NCBI RefSeq assembly: GCF_003284725.1
Contig: NZ_PGTO01000005.1
Coordinates: 62,001 to 126,000 of the forward strand
Direction: 5' to 3'
Length of the DNA stretch: 64,000 bases
Origin: Paramagnetospirillum kuznetsovii
Lineage (GTDB): Bacteria; Pseudomonadota; Alphaproteobacteria; Rhodospirillales; Magnetospirillaceae
This document shows positions 1 to 7,612 of the stretch, piece after piece; position 1 is the first letter of the stretch, and each line of letters starts with the position of its first letter. A program made the translations under genes and the position numbers. The notes under the pieces are model-generated. The model made no database searches and had not been told where the DNA came from. It saw only the letters and a list, made by a program, of their open reading frames with translations.

Positions 1-204
1 GGCAATCACCGCGACGATTCCGTCCAGGGGGTGCGGCCCCTTGTCGTCGAAATGGTGAAAGACCTGCTCGGCTTCAAGCTCCACCCGAGCGGGCGCGGGC
101 GCGATTGCGGCGCCATCGGCCTCGAAGACCAGCCATTTCCGGGCGCGGCCGGCATGGCCGGTCACCTTTCGGAAATCGTTGGAGACGGCGACTGCGATTT
201 TCAT
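1..204 (-). CDS. NifX/NifB-type dinitrogenase iron-molybdenum cofactor family protein (3' end off the window)
   Basis: The first 68 codons of a gene reading leftwards off the window. The protein begins MKIAVAVSNDFRKVTGHAGR, followed by RKWLVFEAD, the typical first beta strand and glycine/histidine loop of the dinitrogenase iron-molybdenum cofactor family (NifX, NafY, the C-terminal part of NifB and stand-alone relatives). Known members bind FeMo-cofactor precursors or other iron-sulphur metal clusters in the cytoplasm. The start is the ATG at 204. The visible part cannot tell NifX from the small stand-alone relatives, and no other nif gene is in view. Confidence 0.75.
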   Translation of the reverse strand, partial: MKIAVAVSNDFRKVTGHAGRARKWLVFEADGAAIAPAPARVELEAEQVFHHFDDKGPHPLDGIVAVIA

Positions 205-296
205 GGGGCACGGTTCCGTTTGGCCGAGAAGTGTGAACTGCATCATAGACCGCCGAAGGCGTTTGCGGCAGTAACTTGCGCATTGGGGAAAATTTT

Positions 297-310
297 CGTC
301 AAATTTGACG
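297..310. promoter_or_regulatory. 14-bp perfect palindrome CGTCAAATTTGACG, possible operator
   Basis: A perfect 14-bp palindrome in the 158-bp gap between two divergent genes (start codons at 204 and 363). Its half-site TCA-N4-TGA also forms the core of two larger palindromes near 40.3-40.5 kb. Position and symmetry suggest a dimeric regulator site; the regulator is unknown. Confidence 0.4.
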
Positions 311-362
311 GATGGAATACGCGTCAAGGCGCATGGATTCCGGTGGGCGGAGGAGATTGACG

Positions 363-992
363 GTGACGGTGCGAATCGTGATTGCGGAGGACCAAGAATT
401 GGTCCGCCAGGGGTTGGTGGCGTTGCTGGCCACGGATGATGTCTGCGTTGTCGGGCAGGCGGAGAACGGCAAGGGCGCCGTCGCCATGGCCCAAACCCTG
501 CTGCCGGACGTGGTGCTGATGGATTTGTCCATGCCGGAGCTTGACGGGGTCGAAGCGACGCGCCGCATCAAGAAGCAGACGCCACAGGTCAAGGTGCTGG
601 TGCTCACCATCGCCAATTGCGAACGTCGGGTCGCCGAGGCTTTGGCCGCCGGGGCCGATGGCTACGCGCTGAAAAAGCTTGGTCACGGCGAACTCATGAC
701 CGCCGTGACGGCGGTGTGTTCGGGCAAGACCTATCTGGGGCCGGGCCTGTCGGCCGATCTGGTCAAGGAATATCTGGAAGGCGCCGATGCGGGTGGCGGA
801 TCGCTCACCGCCCGCGAACGCCAGGTGTTGCGGCTGATCGCCCAGGGTCAAAAGAATCGCGAGATCGCCGATGAGCTGGGCATCGCCATCAAGACGGTGG
901 AGACCCACCGGACCAAGATCATGCAGAAGCTGGACCTGCACAATTCCGCCGAACTGGCGGCCTATGCCATCCGGCGCGGCCTGATCGAATAG
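363..992 (+). CDS. NarL/FixJ-family two-component response regulator
   Basis: A 209-residue response regulator. The N-terminal receiver domain carries the acidic pair (E9, D10), phospho-acceptor D54 in LMDLSMPELDG, a Thr at the end of strand 4 and the Lys of the YALKK segment. The C-terminal LuxR/NarL helix-turn-helix spans roughly 140-205 (LTARERQVLRLIAQG, then KTVETHRTKIMQKL). An open frame reaches back to 312, but GTG 363 is preceded by AGGAG at 351-355 with 7-nt spacing and puts the receiver strand at the N-terminus, so it is preferred. No cognate histidine kinase is adjacent. It should bind DNA as a phosphorylation-controlled dimer; target unknown. A perfect palindrome lies just upstream. 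Confidence 0.93.
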   Translation: MTVRIVIAEDQELVRQGLVALLATDDVCVVGQAENGKGAVAMAQTLLPDVVLMDLSMPELDGVEATRRIKKQTPQVKVLVLTIANCERRVAEALAAGADGYALKKLGHGELMTAVTAVCSGKTYLGPGLSADLVKEYLEGADAGGGSLTARERQVLRLIAQGQKNREIADELGIAIKTVETHRTKIMQKLDLHNSAELAAYAIRRGLIE

Positions 993-1000
993 GAGTGCGG

Positions 1001-1054
1001 GGAGCGCAGGCGTCCCGCCCGCAAATTATCCGGCGGGCGGCACGCCCGCGCTCC
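1001..1054. repeat. Repeat family A, copy 1 (inverted repeat of two 22-bp arms)
   Basis: Two 22-bp arms (1001-1022 and 1033-1054) pair almost perfectly around a 10-nt spacer; the arm has the form GGAGCGC...GTCCCGCCCGC. Related copies occur at 4069, 13153, 17306 and 63368, each between genes. This copy lies at a convergent gene end and overlaps the stop of the leftward gene. No T-run follows, so a classic intrinsic terminator is unlikely. Confidence 0.8.
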
Positions 1055-1544
1055 ACAGGTCGACGATCCGTTGGCGCAGCCGGGACATGGCCCGGCGCGC
1101 CATCCGCCACATGACCCAGCTTTCCAGCTTGGCATGCGCCCAGGTCTTGGCCCGTGTCAGGGCGTCGTGAAGCTTGACGAACCACCCCACCGTCATGAGC
1201 GCGGGCCGGCACAGGGTGTAGAGGCGGGCGAACAGCGCGGTTCCCGTCAGCTTCGCCGTCAGTAGGACCAAGACTCCCCAGACCACATGGCCGTGGGCCA
1301 TGGCCCAGATGGCGGTCAGCTTGAACGGCAACATCAGGGCGCCCGGCACCACGAACAGGGCGGCGGCCCACAGCGGCGGCAGGGCGGCGATATGGGCCTC
1401 CAGCCGGGCCACCAGCGGCAGGCGGCCGATCCGGGCCATCAGCGCCTTCAGCTCTCGCCACAGATACTCTTCCAGCAGCATCAGGGCGACGGCGAAGGGC
1501 ACCAACACGATGGTCCACAGGCGGCGCGGCTTCTTTTCGATCAT
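1026..1544 (-). CDS. Small integral membrane protein of unknown function
   Basis: A 172-residue protein with about three hydrophobic segments (WTIVLVPFAVALMLLEEYLW near 10-30, and LWAAALFVVPGALMLPFKL plus WGVLVLLTAKLTG near 58-100) and a basic, Trp/Arg-rich C-terminal half (SWVMWRMARRAMSRLRQR), likely cytoplasmic. I do not recognise a family. The ATG at 1544 overlaps the stop of the upstream SUMF1-type gene (ATGA), so the two are translationally coupled. The last residues (SAGVPPAG) and the stop codon come from the family A repeat, suggesting that the original C-terminus was replaced when the repeat inserted. Confidence 0.7.
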   Translation of the reverse strand: MIEKKPRRLWTIVLVPFAVALMLLEEYLWRELKALMARIGRLPLVARLEAHIAALPPLWAAALFVVPGALMLPFKLTAIWAMAHGHVVWGVLVLLTAKLTGTALFARLYTLCRPALMTVGWFVKLHDALTRAKTWAHAKLESWVMWRMARRAMSRLRQRIVDLWSAGVPPAG

Positions 1545-2332
1545 GGCAACTCGCAGAGAACCCTAAGGCCGATGTTATAACTGGCCGTCCTGGCGTCGTT
1601 CTTGGCGCGGGCGGCGGCGCGCGACATGGGAGAGAAATAGTACCACGAGCCGCCCTTGACCACCTTGTCGCCGCAACTGGCCGGGGCGGCGGCGGTGGAA
1701 TGGTCGGGCGTCCAGCAGTCCGCCGTCCATTCCCACACATTGCCGTTCATCTCGTGCAGACCCCAGGGATTGGGAGGCAGGCTTCCCACCGGCTTGGTGC
1801 CGTAGGGGTGGTCCTTGTCCCCCAGGCAATCGCGGCAATTGGCCTTGCCGTTGCCCGGCGCGTCGCCCCACCAAAAGGCGGTGCGGGTGCCGGCGCGGGC
1901 GGCGTATTCCCATTCCGCCTCCGAGGGCAGGCGGCAGACGAGGCCGGATCGCTTGGCCACCCAGTCCGTGTAGGCATTGGCGTCGGCCCAGCCGATATTG
2001 ATCACCGGCCGCGCGCCGCGTCCCCAGCCGTGGTCGTCCTGGCCGCCGGGACAGGCCTTGTCATCGACGCAGGCCTGCCACTGGTCGAAGCTGACCTCGG
2101 TGCGACCCAGGGCGAAGCGGCGGGAAATGGTGACCGCCACTTCCGGTTTCTCGTTGGCGATATGGGATTTGGCGTCGCCCATGACAAACTGCCCGTCCGG
2201 CACCACCACCATGGGCGGACAGACGGGGCAGGGGACATACTCCTCGGCCGCCTGGGCGGGGAAGGCGTGGAGGAGGAAGATGGCGATGATTCCAAAAACA
2301 AGATCGTCATTCCCGCGAAAACGGGAATCCAT
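1541..2332 (-). CDS. Secreted SUMF1/FGE-sulfatase-domain protein
   Basis: A protein of about 263 residues with a signal-peptide-like hydrophobic stretch (VFGIIAIFLLHAFPAQA) and then a formylglycine-generating-enzyme fold: RLPSEAEWEYAARAG, NPWGLHEMNGNVWEWTADCW and VKGGSWYYFSPM are family hallmarks. The paired catalytic cysteines near the C-terminus of true FGE are not visible, so sulfatase maturation is doubtful; many bacterial members are structural or bind other substrates. The only good start before the signal peptide is ATG 2332, which lies inside a family B repeat, so the repeat supplies the start codon and the first residues (MDSRFRGND). Coupled by ATGA overlap to the membrane protein at 1026-1544. 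Confidence 0.8.
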   Translation of the reverse strand: MDSRFRGNDDLVFGIIAIFLLHAFPAQAAEEYVPCPVCPPMVVVPDGQFVMGDAKSHIANEKPEVAVTISRRFALGRTEVSFDQWQACVDDKACPGGQDDHGWGRGARPVINIGWADANAYTDWVAKRSGLVCRLPSEAEWEYAARAGTRTAFWWGDAPGNGKANCRDCLGDKDHPYGTKPVGSLPPNPWGLHEMNGNVWEWTADCWTPDHSTAAAPASCGDKVVKGGSWYYFSPMSRAAARAKNDARTASYNIGLRVLCELP

Positions 2333-2407
2333 GTGGACGCCAGCAGGTCTTCTACTGGTTCGCATCACTTGCTCCAACCATGGATCCCCGCTTTCGCGGG
2401 GATGACG
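2305..2407. repeat. Repeat family B, copy 1 (CGTCATTCCCGCG... inverted repeat)
   Basis: Two arms (2305-2333 and 2379-2407) of the type CGTCATTCCCGCGAAA...ATCCATG face each other across about 45 nt; each arm also holds a short internal hairpin (CCCGC...GCGGG). Copies lie at 10111-10192 and 24380-24484. Here the element separates two leftward genes and contributes the start of the downstream one. Confidence 0.8.
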
Positions 2408-2420
2408 ATGCATGCCGTGA

Positions 2421-2897
2421 TCATGCCCCCTTGTTGACGCCCCAGCCGAACCCGCACTCGGAGTCCGGTTGCTGGCCGGGTTCCAGGAAGTAAGGCCCGA
2501 CGGCGGCCCAGGCGGCGGTGGAGGCGGACGGATGATCGGCGAACTGGCCCATGGGCGAGATGATGGAGTTGGACAGATAAAGGCCCAGTTCCTCGCCATC
2601 GCCCACCAGGAAGATGACCTCGCCCTTGGGCATGGCGATCCGGCGGCGCGAGCCCACCGCGACACCGTCCAGGCTGGTGGCGGGATCATCGGAGGGCAGC
2701 AGCAGGAAATTCATGAACCACGGTGTCACCAGGACTCCCGCCAGCCAACCTTCCCAGCGGCGAAAGCCAACCGCCTCGACCTGCAAATCGGGATTGTAGA
2801 GCCCCAGATCCTTCATCCGCTCCTCGCCGATGGACCGGAACACGGCGACCAAGTGGTGAATGCGGGCTTCATCGGCGGCGGACAGAGGGGACGTCAT
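2421..2897 (-). CDS. hybE: HybE-family [NiFe]-hydrogenase assembly chaperone
   Basis: A 158-residue protein. The start is ATG 2897 behind AGGAGATCAGG; a longer frame extends upstream but lacks a site. The segments VEAVGFRRWEGWLAGVLVTP, WFMNFLLLP and GEVIFLVGDGEELGLYLSNS match the HybE/HupJ-type family, which helps proofread and mature the hydrogenase small subunit before Tat export. No hydrogenase structural gene is in the window, so this is a solitary copy; it lies upstream of a secreted SUMF1-type gene, with a family B repeat between. In related families the rubredoxin-like part is separate; none is present here. Confidence 0.75.
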   Translation of the reverse strand: MTSPLSAADEARIHHLVAVFRSIGEERMKDLGLYNPDLQVEAVGFRRWEGWLAGVLVTPWFMNFLLLPSDDPATSLDGVAVGSRRRIAMPKGEVIFLVGDGEELGLYLSNSIISPMGQFADHPSASTAAWAAVGPYFLEPGQQPDSECGFGWGVNKGA

Positions 2898-3050
2898 CCT
2901 GATCTCCTGTTGGTGTCGGGACGGAATGCTAGTGGCAAGGCCGCCGGGGTGCAATGCGCGTGACGCATTGCATTCCACCGGGTGGATCGGCTAACACTGA
3001 TCCACACCAAATGAACGGGGAAAACCCCGCTGATCGAGGAGAGGAACGTC

Positions 3051-4064
3051 ATGCCCTATACGCGCATCACCATGACCCATTTTTTGCTCGAGGAGCAGCG
3101 GCGCCTGGGTGGGTCGGGTTCGTTCACCGCCTTGATGACCGACATCATCTTTGCCTGCAAGATGATCGCCCATGAAGTCAATCGCGGCGCGCTGGCGGGC
3201 AATCACGGTCTCGCCGGTTCGGAAAATGTCCAAGGCGAGGACCAGAAGAAGCTGGACGTGCTGGCCAACGACATCTTCATGCATATGAATGCCCTGGGTG
3301 GCAATTACGCCGGAATGGCGTCGGAGGAATTGGAAGATATTCATCCCGTCACCGGCGCCGCCGACGGCAAGTATCTGCTGCTGTTCGACCCATTGGACGG
3401 GTCCAGCAATATCGACGTCAACATCTCTGTCGGCAGCATCTTTTCCATCTTGAAGCTGCCCCCGGGCGCCAGCACCATCGCCGAGGCCGCCTTCCTGCGC
3501 AAAGGCGTCGAACAGGTGGCCGCCGGTTACGCGCTCTATGGTTCGTCGACCATGATGGTCCTGACCACCGGCAACGGCGTCAACGGCTTCACCCTGGACA
3601 ACAATGTCGGCATGTTCATGCTGACCCATCCCAACATGACCATTCCCGCCGATACCAATGAATTCGCCATCAACGCTTCGCGCGCCCGCTTCTGGGAAGC
3701 GCCGGTGAAGCGCTATATCGATGAATGCCAAGCGGGCAAGGAAGGCCCCCTGGGCAAGGATTTCAACATGCGCTGGGTCGCCTCCATGGTGGCCGAGGTG
3801 CATCGCATCCTGGTGCGCGGCGGCATCTTCATGTATCCCGCCGATTCCGAGAACATCAAGAAGGGCGGCAAGCTGCGCCTGATGTACGAAGCCAATCCCA
3901 TGGCCTTCATCATCGAGCAAGCGGGTGGCGCCGCCACCACCGGCCGTGGCCGCATCATGGAGGTGCAGCCCGCCAATCTGCATCAGCGGGTGCCGGTGAT
4001 CCTGGGCTCCAGGAACGAGGTGGAACGCGTCTCCGCCTATCACGCGGAGCATGACGGGAAGTAA
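3051..4064 (+). CDS. fbp: Class I fructose-1,6-bisphosphatase
   Basis: A 337-residue enzyme of the usual class I length that hydrolyses fructose 1,6-bisphosphate to fructose 6-phosphate in gluconeogenesis and the Calvin cycle. The metal-binding signature [15 protein letters not shown] is intact, as are [23 protein letters not shown] and the C-terminal [16 protein letters not shown]. The ATG at 3051 follows GAGGAGAGGAACGTC. No cbb genes flank it; the downstream neighbour is convergent, with a family A repeat between. Confidence 0.97.
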   Translation: MPYTRITMTHFLLEEQRRLGGSGSFTALMTDIIFACKMIAHEVNRGALAGNHGLAGSENVQGEDQKKLDVLANDIFMHMNALGGNYAGMASEELEDIHPVTGAADGKYLLLFDPLDGSSNIDVNISVGSIFSILKLPPGASTIAEAAFLRKGVEQVAAGYALYGSSTMMVLTTGNGVNGFTLDNNVGMFMLTHPNMTIPADTNEFAINASRARFWEAPVKRYIDECQAGKEGPLGKDFNMRWVASMVAEVHRILVRGGIFMYPADSENIKKGGKLRLMYEANPMAFIIEQAGGAATTGRGRIMEVQPANLHQRVPVILGSRNEVERVSAYHAEHDGK

Positions 4065-4068
4065 GGCA

Positions 4069-4120
4069 TGCGGCCGGGACGGCCGCGCTCCCAATGTGGA
4101 GCGCGGGCATCCCGGCCGCA
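4069..4120. repeat. Repeat family A, copy 2
   Basis: Arms 4069-4091 and 4098-4120 pair with two mismatches over 23 bp around a 6-nt loop, between the convergent fbp and nudC stops. It could serve as a bidirectional transcript end through its very stable stem, although no T-run is present. Confidence 0.8.
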
Positions 4121-4121
4121 C

Positions 4122-5048
4122 TTATCCGCCCAGCCAGTCCTCGATCAGCGCCCTGGAAATGGAGTCCCGGCTGGGCAGGAACAGCCCGTCGGGACTCGGC
4201 GCCTCGCGTTCGCCGAATTGCCTTATCTGCTGGCGGGTGAACCAGCGGACATCCTCGATTTCGTGCAGATCGGGATGGGGCTCGCAATGGGGGGCCTCGG
4301 CGTGGAAGCCCACCATCAGCGAAGAGGGAAACGGCCAGGGCTGGCTGGCGAAATACCGCGCCGAGCTGATTCGAACCCCGGCCTCTTCCCAGACCTCGCG
4401 CCCGACCGCTTCTTCCAGCGATTCACCCGGCTCGACGAAACCGGCGAGGCATGAATACATGCCGGGCGCCCAGACCGGCTGGCGGCCCAGCAGGGCGCGG
4501 CCGTCGGGGTCGGTGACCAGCATGATGATGGCGGGGTCGGTGCGCGGAAAATGCAGGGCGGCACAAGCCTCGTCGGTGCATTTGGCCGAATGGCCGCCAT
4601 CGGCGATGCTCAGGCGCGTTCCGCAGACGCTGCAAAACCGCGTCTTCTCGCGCCAGATCAGCATTCCCCGCGCATAGGCCAGCAGAGCGGCGTCGGCGGC
4701 GGGCAGCAGCCCCCCGACGGAACGCAGCAAGACCCAGCGGCCCTCCACCGTCAGGCGCGGGCCATCCTCGTCGCCATCCAGGGCGGACAGATCGGAGGCC
4801 AGCACCGGACTGTCGCCGTCCAGGCCCAGCAGCAGCAGCGGCGCATCCAACTCCAGCAATTGCTCGATCAGGGGCGTGCCGCCGCTCAGGGCGGCGACGG
4901 GCGGATTGCCGCGGATCAACTGGCGGCCGCGCCAATACAGGCTGAAACGGGCGTCGGGCAGACGCGCCAGCGCGCCCAGGTCGGCGTGGCGGCGCAGGCC
5001 ATGGGCGCGATCAAGCGGCAGGCCGCTATAGAGAATGGGCGTGTTCAT
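4122..5048 (-). CDS. nudC: NADH pyrophosphatase / NAD-decapping Nudix hydrolase
   Basis: About 308 residues. It contains a zinc ribbon (CSVCG ... C...C) followed by FPRTDPAIIML and a complete Nudix box, GFVEPGESLEEAVGREVWEE then AG, which supplies the metal-binding glutamates. This domain order is typical of NudC, which cleaves NAD(H) to NMN(H) and AMP and removes NAD caps from RNA. The start is uncertain: ATG 5048 (MNTPILYSG) is chosen, with ATG 5063 or GTG 5084 possible in the same frame; none has a strong ribosome-binding site. Confidence 0.93.
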   Translation of the reverse strand: MNTPILYSGLPLDRAHGLRRHADLGALARLPDARFSLYWRGRQLIRGNPPVAALSGGTPLIEQLLELDAPLLLLGLDGDSPVLASDLSALDGDEDGPRLTVEGRWVLLRSVGGLLPAADAALLAYARGMLIWREKTRFCSVCGTRLSIADGGHSAKCTDEACAALHFPRTDPAIIMLVTDPDGRALLGRQPVWAPGMYSCLAGFVEPGESLEEAVGREVWEEAGVRISSARYFASQPWPFPSSLMVGFHAEAPHCEPHPDLHEIEDVRWFTRQQIRQFGEREAPSPDGLFLPSRDSISRALIEDWLGG

Positions 5049-5134
5049 GGCGAACCATCGCATAGGGTGGGCAATCAAGACCACAAGATGATTGCGCTTT
5101 GGTCCGCGATGGGGAGAATGGGCGCAGGTGACAC

Positions 5135-6778
5135 ATGACTGATTTGAACGCGCTTATCGACAGCCTGCTGGAAAATGTGCGCGACGCCGTCATCGTGGCG
5201 TCGGAGGATGGTCGTATCCAGCGACTGGGCAAGGCGTTCGAACTTCTGGTCGCCCATCAGGGGGAGCCCGCGACCCTGATCGCCGAACGGCTGATGGCCG
5301 AAGCCATGAGTGCCGCCGCCGCCGGACACTGGCACGGCCCGGCCCGCTGTGGCGATGGCATCGAGCGAAACTTCGAGGTCGACGTGTCGGCCGTCAACGG
5401 CACGGCGGCTTTTCCCTCCATTTACATCGGCATGGTTCGTCCGGGCTCCGCCTTGGATCCGACCGAGGCCAATGCATCGGGAACCTTCGGTTACGACACC
5501 CTGACCGGGCTGCCCAATCGCGACCTGTTCATCGACCGCGTCGGTCAGAGCGTCCTACAGGCCAATCGCATCGGCGGATCGCTGGCGCTGATGATGATGG
5601 GGCTCGACCGCTTCACCCTGGTCAACGACGCCCTTGGCCATGGCGCCGGTGACCGCTTGCTGGTGGAGGTGGCCCGCCGCCTAAAAATATGCGTGCGCGA
5701 GACCGATACGGCGGTGCGGCTGGAAGGCGACAAATTCGCCCTGGTCCTGGCCATCGCCGATGTGGACGACAGCGTCATCGTCGCCGAGAAAGTCCTGGCC
5801 TCGGTCAAGGAGCCGTTCCTGCTGGACGGACAAGAGGTGGTCGCCACCTTTTCCATCGGCATCAGCGTTCTGCCAGTGGATGCGGATTCCGGCGCCCAAT
5901 TGATCAATCACGCCGAACACGCGCTGCATTACGCAAAGACGTCCGGGCGCAATCAGTACCAGTTCTTCTCCAAGGACATGAACCGAAAGGCTCGTTCCCG
6001 CCTGGAACTGGAAACCCGTATGCGCCGGGCCCTGGCCAATGACGAATTCGTGGTGTTCTACCAGCCCAAGGTTTCGGCCGATGCCGACAAGATCGTCGGC
6101 GCCGAGGCATTGATCCGCTGGATGGACCCCGAGCGGGGCATGATTTCGCCGGCCGACTTCATTCCCATCGCCGAGGAAAGCGGCCAGATCGAAGCCATCG
6201 GGACTTGGGTGTTGTGGAAGTCCTGCCAGCAGAACAAGGCGTGGCAGGATCTCGGCCTCAATCCCATCAAGGTTTCGGTCAACGTCTCGGCGCGCCAGTT
6301 CCATTCCCGCACCTTGATGGACTCGGTGGTGGATGTGTTGGACCGCACCGGCCTAGACCCCAAATGGCTGGAGCTGGAAATCACCGAAAGCATGTTGATG
6401 AACGACGTGGATACGGCGGTGCGCAAGATGAAGGCGCTGCGCGATCTCGGCATCGGCCTGTCCATCGACGATTTCGGCACCGGCTATTCCTCGCTGTCCT
6501 ATCTGGGGCGCTTTCCCATCACCACCCTGAAGATCGACCGGGCCTTCATCGCCGATGTGGATACCAATCCCAAGACCGCCGAAATCGCCCGCGCCATCAT
6601 CGGTCTGTCGCGGGGCCTGAACCTGGAAGTGGTGGCCGAGGGCGCCGAGATCGCCGCGCATGTCTCCTTCCTCCGCGACAACGGCTGTGACACCGTTCAG
6701 GGGTTTTATTACTCGCGCCCCGTCGCGGCGGGGGATTTCGAGAAGATGATGCGAATGCGCGTCATGGCGCATAGCTAG
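5135..6778 (+). CDS. PAS-GGDEF-EAL protein, probable c-di-GMP phosphodiesterase
   Basis: A 547-residue soluble protein with a PAS-like N-terminus (about 1-110), then a GGDEF domain (YDTLTGLPNRDLFIDRV ... ), then an EAL domain (VVFYQPKV, GAEALIRWMDP, LEITESML, IDDFGTGYSSLSYL, LKIDRAFI, VVAEGAE). The GGDEF signature reads LEGDKF, so cyclase activity is probably lost, although GTP binding may still activate the EAL domain. EAL metal and catalytic residues look intact, favouring hydrolysis of c-di-GMP. Starts at ATG 5135, 50 bp from the divergent nudC coding region. Monocistronic. Confidence 0.93.
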   Translation: MTDLNALIDSLLENVRDAVIVASEDGRIQRLGKAFELLVAHQGEPATLIAERLMAEAMSAAAAGHWHGPARCGDGIERNFEVDVSAVNGTAAFPSIYIGMVRPGSALDPTEANASGTFGYDTLTGLPNRDLFIDRVGQSVLQANRIGGSLALMMMGLDRFTLVNDALGHGAGDRLLVEVARRLKICVRETDTAVRLEGDKFALVLAIADVDDSVIVAEKVLASVKEPFLLDGQEVVATFSIGISVLPVDADSGAQLINHAEHALHYAKTSGRNQYQFFSKDMNRKARSRLELETRMRRALANDEFVVFYQPKVSADADKIVGAEALIRWMDPERGMISPADFIPIAEESGQIEAIGTWVLWKSCQQNKAWQDLGLNPIKVSVNVSARQFHSRTLMDSVVDVLDRTGLDPKWLELEITESMLMNDVDTAVRKMKALRDLGIGLSIDDFGTGYSSLSYLGRFPITTLKIDRAFIADVDTNPKTAEIARAIIGLSRGLNLEVVAEGAEIAAHVSFLRDNGCDTVQGFYYSRPVAAGDFEKMMRMRVMAHS

Positions 6779-6888
6779 AGTTTCATGCCAAGCGTGGAAA
6801 TGCGACGAGCCCGACCGGCGCCTGAGCTGGGTCGCGTCGGAGATGCGGCCGCTCCAATGGTCATAAGTCCTCACAAACATCCGTCCTT

Positions 6889-6902
6889 TTGACCAACGTC
6901 AA
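6889..6902. promoter_or_regulatory. FNR/DNR-type box upstream of the nap operon (TTGACCAACGTCAA)
   Basis: A perfect dyad TTGAC-N4-GTCAA, one base per half-site away from the FNR consensus TTGAT-N4-ATCAA and close to the DNR/NNR type. It is centred about 92 bp before the napF start, a distance that permits class II activation from a promoter near 6930-6940. It is the only such site in the 209-bp gap. Suggests anaerobic or nitrogen-oxide-dependent control. Confidence 0.6.
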
Positions 6903-6987
6903 AGTGCGTTTTCATATGCAGTGACACCTTCCCCACACGGCTTTCGCTGGTGGAAGAACCGGCGGTCTGCCGAGGAGGGCGTGTCCG

Positions 6988-7293
6988 ATGTCAGGGCCTT
7001 TGTCCCGACGTGCATTGTTGACGCGGCGTTCAGCCGCCCCGGTGGCTTTGCTCGACGGCGCGGGTGAGCCGGTGGCGCTGTTGGCCCATCTGAACGCCAA
7101 TTGCATTTCCGTCCAGGGGACCGCTTGTCGGCTGTGCGGCGATCCGTGCGAGCCCCGCGCCATCCGCTTTCGCCCCTTGCTGGGCGGCCGCGCTCTTCCC
7201 GAAATTTCGGCCGAGACCTGCACCGGTTGCGGTGTGTGCGTTTCCGCCTGCCCCGTGGGCGCCATGACCCTGGCGCCGGCGCAGAGCGCGTGA
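6988..7293 (+). CDS. napF: NapF ferredoxin-type protein
   Basis: A 101-residue cytoplasmic iron-sulphur protein, shorter than the E. coli form. The C-terminal half has a complete 4Fe-4S cluster motif (CTGCGVCVSACPVGAM) and the centre has CRLCGDPCEPRAIRF. NapF is thought to act on NapA cluster assembly before Tat export. It is the first gene of napFDAGHBC; the ATG follows GAGGAGGG. Upstream lies an FNR-type box. Fewer cysteine clusters are visible than in long NapF proteins, so this is a reduced variant. Confidence 0.88.
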   Translation: MSGPLSRRALLTRRSAAPVALLDGAGEPVALLAHLNANCISVQGTACRLCGDPCEPRAIRFRPLLGGRALPEISAETCTGCGVCVSACPVGAMTLAPAQSA

Positions 7294-7303
7294 GAGGACA
7301 AAC

Positions 7304-7612
7304 ATGCGACTTTCGACCTTTGTGGAAAGCGAGCACGCCAAGCCCAGGCAGCAGATCGAAAACATCTGCGGCGTGCTGGTTCACGTCAAGCCGGACATCC
7401 GGCACCAGGTCAACGAGGTTCTCGCCGCCAAACCCGGCGTCGAGATCCACACCATGACCGATGACGGCAGGTTGGTGATCACCGTCGAAGACGCCGAGGG
7501 CGCCTGGGCGGGGTCCACCATCACCAGTTTTCACGACGTTCCGGGCGTACTTTCCGTCGCCCTGGTCTACCACCATTTCGATTCTGACGAGGAAGGGGAG
7601 TGCCAGTCATGA
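7304..7612 (+). CDS. napD: NapD, NapA-specific Tat-signal chaperone
   Basis: 102 residues. The core [11 protein letters not shown], then VEIHTM...[12 protein letters not shown] and [17 protein letters not shown] is the ferredoxin-like NapD fold that binds the twin-arginine signal of NapA and delays export until cofactor loading is complete. Its stop overlaps the napA ATG (ATGA), as expected for a co-translated chaperone and client. Confidence 0.95.
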   Translation: MRLSTFVESEHAKPRQQIENICGVLVHVKPDIRHQVNEVLAAKPGVEIHTMTDDGRLVITVEDAEGAWAGSTITSFHDVPGVLSVALVYHHFDSDEEGECQS

